From positions 1 through 23,468 of the forward strand of contig QGUR01000023.1 of NCBI GenBank assembly GCA_003242205.1: a stretch of 23,468 bases of DNA. Reading direction: 5' to 3'. The DNA comes from Chloroflexota bacterium (lineage in GTDB: Bacteria; Chloroflexota; Anaerolineae; Aggregatilineales; Phototrophicaceae). The notes under the pieces are model-generated. The model was not told the DNA's origin. It did not search any database and saw nothing but the letters and a program-made list of their open reading frames with translations. This document shows positions 1-7,552 of the stretch, in pieces (position 1 is the stretch's first letter; the number at the start of each line of letters is the position of its first letter). The position numbers were made by a program, and so were the translations under genes.

Positions 1-275
1 TTTTTCTCTTCTTTTTCTTTTATATCTCCCGGCTCACCTGTCAATTATACATATCCTTCTCCGCCGGCCCTTAAAGTTGGCATAAGGGACCTCCATCTGT
101 CGGTGCGTTATGCCGCGCTGACAGGCCGGTTTGCTCCTGCCAGCGGCGCGGCGCAGTGGTTTCTCAAACATGCTATCCAGTCGGGCATCGCCTTTGAATT
201 ACCGCCAGGACAGTCGTCCGGCGCAGCAGAAAACGGCGTCCGGTACACGCCACAGATGAGTTCAGGTTTCAATTC
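1..275. other. Leader region upstream of the NitT-type ABC operon, no gene supported
   Basis: No coding region in these 275 bases looks real. The first 21 bases are almost all pyrimidine, and bases 22-60 are AT-rich compared with the rest of the window, which would suit a promoter, but I could not place a convincing -35/-10 pair. Bases 68-124 hold overlapping inverted repeats, listed separately. The long minus-strand open frame that enters here from the ATPase gene is a shadow of that gene. Confidence 0.5.
97..124 (+). other. Strong stem-loop in the leader of the ABC operon
   Basis: Bases 97-107 can pair with 114-124 to form an 11-bp stem with two G-U pairs and a 6-base loop (TTATGC). The loop and 3' arm also contain TTATGCC (108-114), which can pair with GGCATAA at 79-85. 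In turn, 83-88 (TAAGGG) can pair with 68-73 (CCCTTA). These pairings exclude one another. No run of T follows, so a simple terminator is less likely. It could be the terminator of a gene outside the window, or a 5'-leader structure of the transporter operon. Confidence 0.4.
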
Positions 276-1034
276 ATGACCGACACTGCTACTCCACGAA
301 TTGTGATCGATCACGTCACCAAGGAGTTCGTCTCGCGTGAAGGCGAGCGCGCGCTGGCGTTGGCTGATGTAAGTTTCAATGTCGGCGCGAATGAGTTTGT
401 CTCGATTGTCGGACGCAGCGGCTGTGGCAAGACGACGCTGCTGAATATGGTCGCCGGCCTGCTGAAGCCGAGTTCCGGGCGTGTACTGGTGAACAATCGC
501 CCGGTCGAGAAGCCAGGGCCGGATCGCGGCATGGTCTTTCAGCAGGCGGCTTTGTTCCCTTGGCTGACGGCGATTGACAACATCGAGTTTGGGCCGCGCA
601 ATCAGGGCGTGCCGAAAGCGGAGCGGCGGCGGCAGGCGCAGGCTCTGATCGAACTGGTGCGGCTGAGTGGTTTTGAAAACAAATATCCTCACGAACTGTC
701 GGGTGGCATGCAGCAACGGGTTGCGATTGCACGTGCTCTGGCGACCGATCCCGAAATTCTGTTGATGGATGAGCCTTTTGGCGCGCTCGACGAACTGACG
801 CGCAGCCAGATGCAGGACGAGCTGCTGCGAATCTGGGAAGCGAGCAGGAAAACGGTGCTGCTGGTGACCCACAGCATTTTTGAAGCGCTGTTCCTGTCTG
901 ACCGGATCATCATCCTGAGCCCGCATCCGGGCCGCTTGCGCAAAGAGGTGAAGGTTGATCTGCCTCGACCGCGCCAGCGCACCTCCAAGGAATTTCTGGA
1001 GTATTACGAGGAAGTTCACAATGCAATCTTCTAG
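276..1034 (+). CDS. ABC transporter ATP-binding protein, NitT/TauT/SsuB type
   Basis: This is the cytoplasmic ATPase that powers the importer encoded by the next three genes. All nucleotide-binding elements are intact: Walker A GRSGCGKT (residues 46-53), Q-loop glutamine at 89, signature LSGGM (141-145), Walker B ILLMDEP (161-167) and switch histidine 199. At 252 residues it has the usual length for the nitrate/sulfonate/taurine/pyrimidine-precursor branch, and the two SsuC-like permeases downstream support that branch. The ribosome-binding site is weak (an AGG about 10 bases upstream). The next gene starts 14 bases before this one stops. The family is clear, but sequence alone does not separate sulfonate, nitrate, taurine or other substrates, so no gene symbol is given. 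Confidence 0.93.
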   Translation: MTDTATPRIVIDHVTKEFVSREGERALALADVSFNVGANEFVSIVGRSGCGKTTLLNMVAGLLKPSSGRVLVNNRPVEKPGPDRGMVFQQAALFPWLTAIDNIEFGPRNQGVPKAERRRQAQALIELVRLSGFENKYPHELSGGMQQRVAIARALATDPEILLMDEPFGALDELTRSQMQDELLRIWEASRKTVLLVTHSIFEALFLSDRIIILSPHPGRLRKEVKVDLPRPRQRTSKEFLEYYEEVHNAIF

Positions 1035-1842
1035 GGCGGGGCGACGACGGCTGCCCGGTTCCGTTGGCGATGCCCTGATCGGTCTGGCGACCATTGCGGT
1101 GTTGCTGGCGCTCTGGGAAATCGCCGTTCAGGCGGGCGCGCTGAATGATTACTACTTCCCACCGCCTTCGAAACTGGCGCGGTCGTTGGTGACGCTGACC
1201 ACTACCGGCTTTCCACGGGGCGTGACGGTCTTTTCGCACATCGGCGCGACGCTGATGCGGATCCTGCTGGGTTATGCGCTGGCGACCGTTATTGCCATAC
1301 CGCTCGGTCTGGTCATCGGTTCCAACGACAGGCTCTATCAGGCTGTCAATCCGATCATCATCTTCGCGCGTTCGGTCGCAACCATCAGCCTGCTGCCGCT
1401 GGCGGTCGCCTGGTTCGGCGTCGGCGAAATCAGCCGCGTTTTCCTGATCGCCTACGGCTGTAGCTGGATCATCCTGACGAACACCATTCATGGCGTGCGC
1501 GTCGTCGACCCGCGGCTGCTGCGCGCCGCCGAAGTTCTGGGGACATCGCGGCGGGATATGTTTTATCGCGTCGTGTTGCCCGCCAGCCTGCCGCGCATTT
1601 TCGCCGGGATGAAGGTGGCTCTGGGGCTGGCATTTCTGGTGATTGTGGCCGTCGAGATGATCGGTACGGTGGAAGGGCTGGGCGCGCTCATCATGGAAGC
1701 CCGTACGTTCTATCGCACCGATACCACCATCGTCGGCATGGTGATTATCTCGCTCTTCGGTTTCCTGTTATCGAAGTTTCTTGATCGTGCCGAGCGGGCG
1801 CTGCTGCCGTGGGCTGCCGGGCTGGAGGAGGTCGAGCGGTGA
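1021..1842 (+). CDS. ABC transporter permease, SsuC/TauC type (first)
   Basis: This is an inner-membrane permease of 273 residues with about six hydrophobic segments. The binding-protein-dependent (EAA) loop is near residues 168-190: RAAEVLG, then a conserved LP before the next membrane segment. It forms the channel, probably as a heterodimer with the next gene product. I chose the ATG at 1021. An upstream ATG at 955 lies deep inside the ATPase gene and would add 22 residues that do not fit the family. The gene therefore overlaps the ATPase by 14 bases, which suggests translational coupling. The basic N-terminus (RAGRRR) followed by a hydrophobic segment fits an inside-facing start. Confidence 0.92.
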   Translation: MQSSRAGRRRLPGSVGDALIGLATIAVLLALWEIAVQAGALNDYYFPPPSKLARSLVTLTTTGFPRGVTVFSHIGATLMRILLGYALATVIAIPLGLVIGSNDRLYQAVNPIIIFARSVATISLLPLAVAWFGVGEISRVFLIAYGCSWIILTNTIHGVRVVDPRLLRAAEVLGTSRRDMFYRVVLPASLPRIFAGMKVALGLAFLVIVAVEMIGTVEGLGALIMEARTFYRTDTTIVGMVIISLFGFLLSKFLDRAERALLPWAAGLEEVER

Positions 1843-2609
1843 AAACCTCCGCTTTTGGGCGCAATCTGTGGCTGTCATGGATCGGCGTGATTGCGCTGGT
1901 CGTTGTCTGGCAGGTCATCGTGGCGCTGCAAGTGATCAACCCGCGCATTTTCCCCGGCCCGATACAGGTGCTCGAAACGGCCCTGACGCGCGTGCCTGTC
2001 GATGAGCTTTTCGGCCATCTGCGCGCCAGCCTGTTGCGCGTGGCGTCCGGCTTTGCGCTTGGCGCGGTGTTGGGGATCACGGTCGGCATTGCGACGGGCT
2101 GGTACCGGCGGCTCGGTAAGGTCGTCTGGGCACCGCTGGAACTGCTGCGGCCCATTCCGCCGCTGGCATGGATTCCGCTGGCGCTGATCTGGTTCGGGCT
2201 GGGGGAAGAGTCAAAAGTTTTCATTATCTTTTTGAGCGCCTTCTTTCCCATCGTGACCAATACTTACAAGGGCATGATCCAGACCGATCCCGTTCTATTG
2301 CGGGCGGCGCAGACGCTGGGGCTGGATGGTCTGCGGCTGCTGGCGCGGGTGGCCGTGCCCGCCGCGCTGCCCGATATCGCCACCGGTCTCCGCATCGGCT
2401 GGAGCCTGAGTTTTGGCTCGCTGGTGGCGGCTGAAATTCTGGCAGCGCGGGAAGGACTGGGCTTCCTCGTCATGCGCGGGCGCGAGATTGGCGAGGTGGG
2501 CCTGATTGTTTACGCCATCATCCTGATCGGCATCCTGAATCTGGTGACCGACCATCTGTTTTACGAGTTCGTCCTGAAGCGCCGACTACGGTGGCACTTC
2601 AGCAGTTAG
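1839..2609 (+). CDS. ABC transporter permease, SsuC/TauC type (second)
   Basis: This is the second membrane subunit, 256 residues. It carries the segment LRPIPPLAWIPLALIW at about 103-118, typical of SsuC/TauC/NrtB-like permeases, and an EAA loop at about 154-178. The start is the GTG at 1839: it overlaps the previous stop in a GTGA arrangement and has a strong GGAGGAGG seven bases upstream. The ATG at 1809 would fall inside the previous gene. Two different permeases in one operon imply a heterodimeric channel, whereas SsuC and TauC systems normally use one permease gene. Hydrophobicity and the loop make the family secure; the substrate is unknown. Confidence 0.92.
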   Translation: MKTSAFGRNLWLSWIGVIALVVVWQVIVALQVINPRIFPGPIQVLETALTRVPVDELFGHLRASLLRVASGFALGAVLGITVGIATGWYRRLGKVVWAPLELLRPIPPLAWIPLALIWFGLGEESKVFIIFLSAFFPIVTNTYKGMIQTDPVLLRAAQTLGLDGLRLLARVAVPAALPDIATGLRIGWSLSFGSLVAAEILAAREGLGFLVMRGREIGEVGLIVYAIILIGILNLVTDHLFYEFVLKRRLRWHFSS

Positions 2610-2679
2610 GAAAGGAGCAGGGCTATCGGGAAAAATAACAGCGGTCATGGCTCGTAAGGCATAGTTTGAGGAGACAAGA

Positions 2680-3753
2680 ATGCACTTACAGGGATTAAAG
2701 AAAGTTGCTCTCGTTGCAGTGGCCTGCGCGATGCTGGTCGCGCCGGTCGTTTCGGCTCAGGAAGCGACGACGGAGCCGCAGGAATGCGGCGTGCCCGAAG
2801 TGACGGATATCAGTCTGGGCTTTGGCGTGGACGCAGTTTTCGCGCCGCACATCATCGGTATCGAGAAGGGCTGGTTTGAAGAAGCCGGTTTTACGTCGGT
2901 TGATACGCCCACGTTCACGGCTGGCGCGCTGGCGGGTGAAGCCCTGGCCGCCGGCGAAATCGAATTGTGGACGCCGGGTAACATCCCGCCCATCAGCATG
3001 ATTCACAATGGCCTGCCAATCGTGGTCGTTGGCATCAATACGGATGCTTACATTGACCGGCTGGTCGTGCGTTCGGACGCAGGTCTGGAAGAACCGGAAG
3101 ACCTGTATGACATTCGCATCGGCCTGTTGGAAGGTTCGACCGCTTCGGCGGTGCTGAGCAAGATTGCTGAGCAATATGATCTGGATGTCAACCGCTTCCA
3201 GGTCGTCAATCTGCCGCCGCCGGAACAACTGACGTCGCTGATCAACAACGATATTCAGGCGATGATTGTCTGGAATCCATGGCCGTTCCTCGCGCTTGCC
3301 GAGCCGGAACTGGACGTCGAAATCATGCACAGCGGCACGGAGGCGAATTTCCCGTGGGATGACAGCGCGTACCAGTCGTCCAACACGCTGTCGCTGTGGG
3401 TGATGAGCGAGGACTTCGTCCGCGAGTCGCCGAATGCCGCCTGTGCCATCGTTCAGGTGTTGCTGCGCGGGCAGGAATACGTGCGCGATCCGGAAAATCA
3501 GGAAGAGGTGATCGAACTGCTGGCCGAGTGGAACGATCAGCCGGTCGAGTTGATCGAGCAAATGTGGGCCGACTATTCGTTCGATCCCACCATCGGGGAA
3601 AACTACGTGCGTGACATGCAGGCGTACACCGAGTTCCTGTTTGAAGCGGGGCGCATCGACGATCAGATTGATCCACTCGATTACACCTACACCGGCTTCG
3701 TTCAGGGCTACAACCCGGAATATGTCGAAGTCGAAGGCAACTGGCAGCCATAA
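2680..3753 (+). CDS. ABC transporter substrate-binding protein, NMT1/TauA/SsuA-like
   Basis: This is a secreted solute receptor for the importer above, 357 residues. It has a Sec signal peptide: basic LKK at 6-8, a hydrophobic core, and likely cleavage after VSA at residue 26. There is no lipobox cysteine, so it is not an obvious lipoprotein. The mature protein opens with a strand such as ISLGFGVDAVF and continues with GIEKGWFEEAGF, a pattern shared by NMT1-type (nitrate, taurine, sulfonate, pyrimidine-precursor) binding proteins. GAGGAG lies about eight bases before the ATG. The gene is last in the transporter set, 70 bases after the second permease, and is followed by a GC hairpin. The ligand is not predictable: the arrangement fits a NitT/TauT family importer and nothing narrower. 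Confidence 0.9.
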   Translation: MHLQGLKKVALVAVACAMLVAPVVSAQEATTEPQECGVPEVTDISLGFGVDAVFAPHIIGIEKGWFEEAGFTSVDTPTFTAGALAGEALAAGEIELWTPGNIPPISMIHNGLPIVVVGINTDAYIDRLVVRSDAGLEEPEDLYDIRIGLLEGSTASAVLSKIAEQYDLDVNRFQVVNLPPPEQLTSLINNDIQAMIVWNPWPFLALAEPELDVEIMHSGTEANFPWDDSAYQSSNTLSLWVMSEDFVRESPNAACAIVQVLLRGQEYVRDPENQEEVIELLAEWNDQPVELIEQMWADYSFDPTIGENYVRDMQAYTEFLFEAGRIDDQIDPLDYTYTGFVQGYNPEYVEVEGNWQP

Positions 3754-3778
3754 CGGCGTCACTCCAGTCTGCTGACGC

Positions 3779-3817
3779 GGCGGCAGGCGGCGCGTGTTTG
3801 CCAGCATGCCTGCCGCC
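3779..3817 (+). terminator. Hairpin after the NitT-type transporter genes
   Basis: GGCGGCAGGC (3779-3788) pairs perfectly with GCCTGCCGCC (3808-3817) around a 19-base loop. A T-rich stretch (CTTTGCTGTTTCGTT) follows. It sits in the 93-base gap between the binding-protein gene and the first dehydrogenase. It may be a full or partial terminator, or may protect the 3' end of the binding-protein message. Confidence 0.55.
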
Positions 3818-3846
3818 AGTCTTTGCTGTTTCGTTAGAACGGGACG

Positions 3847-4887
3847 ATGGGCATGACCGGCGAGAAACTCAGAGTCGGCGTCATGGGGGCCGGCTTCATC
3901 AGCACGTATCACATCGAAGGGTTAAGGGCTGCAGGCGCGCAGGTGGTTGCCATTTCCAGCCGCACGCTCGAATCGGCCCGGAAACAGGCCAGCGTCTACG
4001 ATATTCCGTTTGTGACCGACCAGAACGAAGCGGTGCTGGCGCATCCGGAGGTGGAGGCTGTCGTCATCGCGACGCCGGATTACACACACCGCGATCTGGC
4101 GCTGCAGGCGATTGAAGCCGGCAAGCCGGTTCTGCTGCAAAAGCCGATGGCCCGTAACAGCGCGGAATGCCGGGATATTATCGAGGCGGGCGAACGGGCG
4201 GGCGTGCCGGTTTTCGTCAGTTTTATGCACCGCTATTTTGAGGAAGTGTTTGCCGTGCGCGAGTTGCTGGCGCAGCAAGCGCTGGGGTCGGTTTTCACCG
4301 TCCGTCAGCGCAACGCGACGCCGGGCGGTTCATGGGCTGCGTGGCTCTACAGCCGCGAAAAAGTCGGCGGCGGCGTGATGATGCAGCTTGGCGTGCATGG
4401 CGTTGACCTGCTGCGCCATCTGTTCGGCGAGATCGAGGCCGTAAAAGCGACTACCGCGCTGACGCGAAAAGAACGCCGGCTGAGCGACGGTACGGTCGTG
4501 CGGCCCGACGCTGAGGATGTCGTCTTTGCGACCTATCGTTTTGCGTCGGGGCTGCTGGCGACGCATGAAGTCGCGTATAACGAGGTGGCCGGAACCGACC
4601 GCTTTCGCATGGAGATTTATGGCGAAAGCGGAACGGCGTGGCTGCGTTCCGAGCGCGGGCCGCTGGCGCTGTACGCGCCCGCTTACGCCGGCAGGGAGGG
4701 CTGGTTCCAGCCGGCGTTGCCGGAATCCAATCCGGGGCTGCGCCAGCACCGCCACTGGATCGACATGCTGCGGGGCGAAGCGCCGCACGATGGTTCGGAT
4801 CGGGACGGGCTGGCTGCGATTCAGGTGATCGAGGCTGTCTATCGATCAGCCGAAACTGGCCAGTGGCAGGAGGTGGCGCGCGCATGA
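3847..4887 (+). CDS. Gfo/Idh/MocA family oxidoreductase (first)
   Basis: This is a predicted cytoplasmic NAD(P)-dependent dehydrogenase of 346 residues, normal for the family. The N-terminal Rossmann fold starts with GVMGAGFIS (11-19). The usual EKP catalytic motif reads QKP here (98-100), keeping the lysine. The C-terminal domain has GGGVMMQLGVHGVD (174-187), holding the histidine (184) and aspartate (187) of the family's GG-x-D-x-G-x-H-xx-D motif, with Q in place of its first D. Members oxidise or reduce sugars, inositols or related polyols. A second family member follows with an ATGA overlap, so the two are probably made together. The start at 3847 has a weak ribosome-binding site; the ATG at 3853 is an alternative. 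Confidence 0.9.
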   Translation: MGMTGEKLRVGVMGAGFISTYHIEGLRAAGAQVVAISSRTLESARKQASVYDIPFVTDQNEAVLAHPEVEAVVIATPDYTHRDLALQAIEAGKPVLLQKPMARNSAECRDIIEAGERAGVPVFVSFMHRYFEEVFAVRELLAQQALGSVFTVRQRNATPGGSWAAWLYSREKVGGGVMMQLGVHGVDLLRHLFGEIEAVKATTALTRKERRLSDGTVVRPDAEDVVFATYRFASGLLATHEVAYNEVAGTDRFRMEIYGESGTAWLRSERGPLALYAPAYAGREGWFQPALPESNPGLRQHRHWIDMLRGEAPHDGSDRDGLAAIQVIEAVYRSAETGQWQEVARA

Positions 4888-5948
4888 CGGCACGCATTCG
4901 CTTTGGATTGCTCAGTTTCGCGCATTTTCATGCCAACTTTTGGGCCGACGCCATTAACGGGTCGGACAAGGCGGAACTGGTTGGCATCTGGGATGATGAT
5001 GTGACGCGCGGGCAGGCGGCCGCATCCAAGTACGGCACGCAGTTCGTGCCAGACCTAGCAGCCCTGCTCGACCAGTGCGACGCGGTTGGGATCACGTCCG
5101 AGACGGCGAAACATGTGGCGTTGGTGGAGGCAGCGGCAGCGCGCGGCGTGAATATCCTGCTCGAAAAGCCAATGGCGCGCAACCTCGCGGAATGTCGCCG
5201 GATCGTCGAGATCGTGCGGCAAAGCGGCGTGACGTTCATGCAGAACTTCCCCAAGCGTTACGACCCGATCAACCACGAATTAATCCGGCTGGTGCGAGAC
5301 GGCGTGCTGGGCGAGATTTCGCTGGTGCGCGTCCGTCATGGCAACGCGCACCTGATGGAATTGGGCGCTGCTGCTGCCGCTAACTGGTTCGGGCAGCGCG
5401 AGCAGGCCGGGGGCGGCGCTCTGCTGGACGAGGGCATTCATGCCGCCGATTTGCTGCTCTGGCTGCTGGGCGAGCCGGAAAAGGTGAGCGCGTTCGTCTC
5501 GAACGCCACGCTGGGATTGTCGCTTGAAGACACTGCGCTGGCTATCTTCAGCTATCCATCGGGCGCGCTGGCCGAGATCGCAACGGGCGGCACGCTGCTG
5601 GCGGCTGAAGGCTCAATCGAGGTTTTTGGCACGCACGGCGTCGCGGTGCTTTCCGGTGTGGATATGGCCTCGCGCTTTTTCGCGCGCCCGCCCTATCTCA
5701 AGATTTTCCGGCGCAATATGGGGCGCAACGAGTGGGAAGGCATTGACCTGACGCCGAACTTCCAGCATGGTCACTTCCATCATGGCGGCCCGCTCCACTT
5801 TATCGAGGTGCTGCGTGGTGAAGCGCAGCCGGTGTTGTCGCTTGAGGATGGTTGGAAGCCGGTTGCCATGATCGAAGCAGCTTACCGGGCGAGCGAGACC
5901 GGCCAGGCACAGCCCGTGACCTTCTCGCTTGATCCGGACGGGAAATGA
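4884..5948 (+). CDS. Gfo/Idh/MocA family oxidoreductase (second)
   Basis: This is the second dehydrogenase of the pair, 354 residues. The ATG at 4884 overlaps the previous stop (ATGA) and has GCAGGAGG upstream, so I prefer it to an earlier in-frame ATG at 4638. It has EKP at 94-96 and GGGALLDEGIHAAD at 176-189, with the family's D, H and D residues. The nucleotide-binding turn is unusual: after the first strand it reads GLLSFAHFHA (8-17) rather than a glycine-rich GxGxxG turn, so cofactor binding may differ. The two proteins are only loosely similar outside motifs, so this is not a recent tandem duplication. The substrate is unknown, but the transporter upstream and the metallohydrolase downstream suggest a shared pathway. 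Confidence 0.9.
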   Translation: MTARIRFGLLSFAHFHANFWADAINGSDKAELVGIWDDDVTRGQAAASKYGTQFVPDLAALLDQCDAVGITSETAKHVALVEAAAARGVNILLEKPMARNLAECRRIVEIVRQSGVTFMQNFPKRYDPINHELIRLVRDGVLGEISLVRVRHGNAHLMELGAAAAANWFGQREQAGGGALLDEGIHAADLLLWLLGEPEKVSAFVSNATLGLSLEDTALAIFSYPSGALAEIATGGTLLAAEGSIEVFGTHGVAVLSGVDMASRFFARPPYLKIFRRNMGRNEWEGIDLTPNFQHGHFHHGGPLHFIEVLRGEAQPVLSLEDGWKPVAMIEAAYRASETGQAQPVTFSLDPDGK

Positions 5949-5966
5949 AACGAGTTTGCGCCTGCT

Positions 5967-7487
5967 ATGGACGGATACGAAACGCTTGAGCCGTATTTTG
6001 GCGATCTTCACAATCACTGCGCGGTGGGCTACGGGCACGGCGGGCTTGAAGAAGCCTATCGCAACGCGCGCATGCAGCTTGACTTCGTCTGTGTGACCGT
6101 ACATGCGCACTGGGGCGATCTGCCGGCGGACGATCCCCGGCTGGAGCAGGTGGTCGATTATCACACGCGCGGTTTTGAACGTGCGGCGGCGGCCTGGCCT
6201 GCCGTGCGACAGGCGGTCGCAGACCATTACGACCCTGGGCGTTTCGTGACGTTCCTCGGCTTTGAGTGGCATTCGATGGCCTATGGCGATCACAACGTCT
6301 ATTTCAAGGGAGCGGAAGGCGACATCATTCGCGCCGCCGGCATTGAAGACCTACGCCGTGAACTGCGCCGCTACCGCGACCGCGGCATCGAAACGTTCCT
6401 GCTGCCGCATCACATCGGCTATCGTCAGGGCTATCGCGGCATCAACTGGGCGACCTATACGCCGGAGTTCAGCCCGGTTGTCGAGATCATGTCAATGCAT
6501 GGCGCGTCCGAAAGCGCCGACGCGCCGTATCCCTATTTGCACACGATGGGCCCGCGCAACTGGCAGAGCACCTGGCAGTATGGGCTGGCGCAGGGCAACG
6601 TGGTAGGCGTTATGGGATCGACTGACCATCACAGCGGTCATCCCGGCAGCTACGGGCATGGCAGGCTGGCCGTCTGGGCGGACGCGCTCGACCGCGACGC
6701 CATCTGGACGGCAATTCGCAATCGCCGGACGGTCGCGCTCACAGGCGATAATATCCGTCTTAAGCTGGCGCTGGATGGCTCACCAATCGGGACGGTGCTG
6801 CCGCCGCGGTCAACACGCAATTTGCATGTTGAAGTGGAGGGCGGCGCGGCGTTGGATTACGTCGAGGTCGTTCACAACAACCGGCCGCTCTATCGCTGGA
6901 ATCCGCCGCCGGTGACTGCCTCGCTTCCCGGTGAGTACAAAGTCCACTTTGAGGTTGGCTGGGCGGAGAAGGGGGAGACGATACCCTGGGATGTTGCGCT
7001 TGAGGTGGAGGGCGGCGAACTTCTCTCGGTCGAGCCGCGCTTTCGCGGGCATGAAGTCGTCGCGCCGCAGCAACAGGAGGAAGAACGTTATGCCTTCAGC
7101 GAGTGGCGGCGTGACGGCAGCAATCGCGTCCATTTCACGACGCTGACCTGGGGCAACCCGACGACGACGACCGCCAGCACGCAGGGCGTGTGCCTGACGG
7201 TGAAGGGTGACCGCGAGACGGTGCTGTGCGGCACGATTAATGGCCAGCCGGTGCGCGTGCGGCTGGAAGACTTGCTCGAAGGCCCTGTGTCCGGCTATCT
7301 TGGCGGTTTTCTCACGCCGGCGTACTGTTTCAATCGGGCCACGCCGCGTGAGGAATACACGGCCCGTTTCGAGTTTGACCATCGTTCAGACAGCGCAACG
7401 CGCGACTGGTATTACGTGCGCGTGCGGCAGAAAAATAACCAGTGGGCATGGAGTTCGCCCATCTGGGTCGAGGGCGCGGCCCGTTGA
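5967..7487 (+). CDS. PHP-superfamily metallohydrolase, DUF3604/CehA-McbA-like
   Basis: This is a predicted metal-dependent hydrolase of 506 residues with no signal peptide. The N-terminal half carries PHP-type metal-ligand motifs in order: GDLHNH (12-17), GFEWHS (98-103), PHH (147-149), SMHG (176-179) and STDHHSG (218-224). The rest, about 260-506, is predicted beta-rich and ends with WYYVRVRQ and AWSSPIWV, which resembles the end of DUF3604 proteins. Such proteins are thought to hydrolyse ester- or carbamate-type bonds, but most are uncharacterised. It starts 18 bases after the second dehydrogenase with only a weak ribosome-binding site (ACGAG), probably in the same operon. The superfamily call is firm; the substrate is not known. 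Confidence 0.82.
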   Translation: MDGYETLEPYFGDLHNHCAVGYGHGGLEEAYRNARMQLDFVCVTVHAHWGDLPADDPRLEQVVDYHTRGFERAAAAWPAVRQAVADHYDPGRFVTFLGFEWHSMAYGDHNVYFKGAEGDIIRAAGIEDLRRELRRYRDRGIETFLLPHHIGYRQGYRGINWATYTPEFSPVVEIMSMHGASESADAPYPYLHTMGPRNWQSTWQYGLAQGNVVGVMGSTDHHSGHPGSYGHGRLAVWADALDRDAIWTAIRNRRTVALTGDNIRLKLALDGSPIGTVLPPRSTRNLHVEVEGGAALDYVEVVHNNRPLYRWNPPPVTASLPGEYKVHFEVGWAEKGETIPWDVALEVEGGELLSVEPRFRGHEVVAPQQQEEERYAFSEWRRDGSNRVHFTTLTWGNPTTTTASTQGVCLTVKGDRETVLCGTINGQPVRVRLEDLLEGPVSGYLGGFLTPAYCFNRATPREEYTARFEFDHRSDSATRDWYYVRVRQKNNQWAWSSPIWVEGAAR

Positions 7488-7499
7488 TACACAACCATA

Positions 7500-7538
7500 A
7501 GGAAAGAAGCTGGTCGATTACCAACCAGCTTCTTTCCT
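7500..7538. terminator. Perfect hairpin between convergent genes
   Basis: AGGAAAGAAGCTGGT (7500-7514) and ACCAGCTTCTTTCCT (7524-7538) form a perfect 15-bp stem with a 9-base loop. It lies between the stops of the metallohydrolase (+) and the protease (-), so it probably ends transcription from both sides. Neither side shows a long T run, so termination may be Rho-independent only in part, or the stem may mainly protect the mRNA 3' ends. Confidence 0.8.
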
Positions 7539-7552
7539 GTTGCAGAGATGTC

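Noticed and set aside
1..275. Thiamine (TPP) riboswitch before the NitT-type operon, considered because NMT1-like receptors can bind thiamine precursors
   Set aside because: The conserved CTGAGA and CCTGA...GG-TAAT elements are absent from the leader.
108..1094. 328-codon minus-strand open frame over the ATPase gene
   Set aside because: It is the antisense of a gene with every Walker and signature motif, is rich in R, Q and H as GC-rich shadow frames are, and has no recognisable domain.
2695..3912. 405-codon minus-strand frame over the NitT-type binding-protein gene
   Set aside because: The sense strand has a signal peptide and the family pattern, while the antisense protein has none and crosses into the next gene.
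5945..5989. 14-codon frame starting in an ATGA overlap after the second dehydrogenase
   Set aside because: Too short, no conserved feature, and it ends inside the metallohydrolase start. Chance is the simplest reading.
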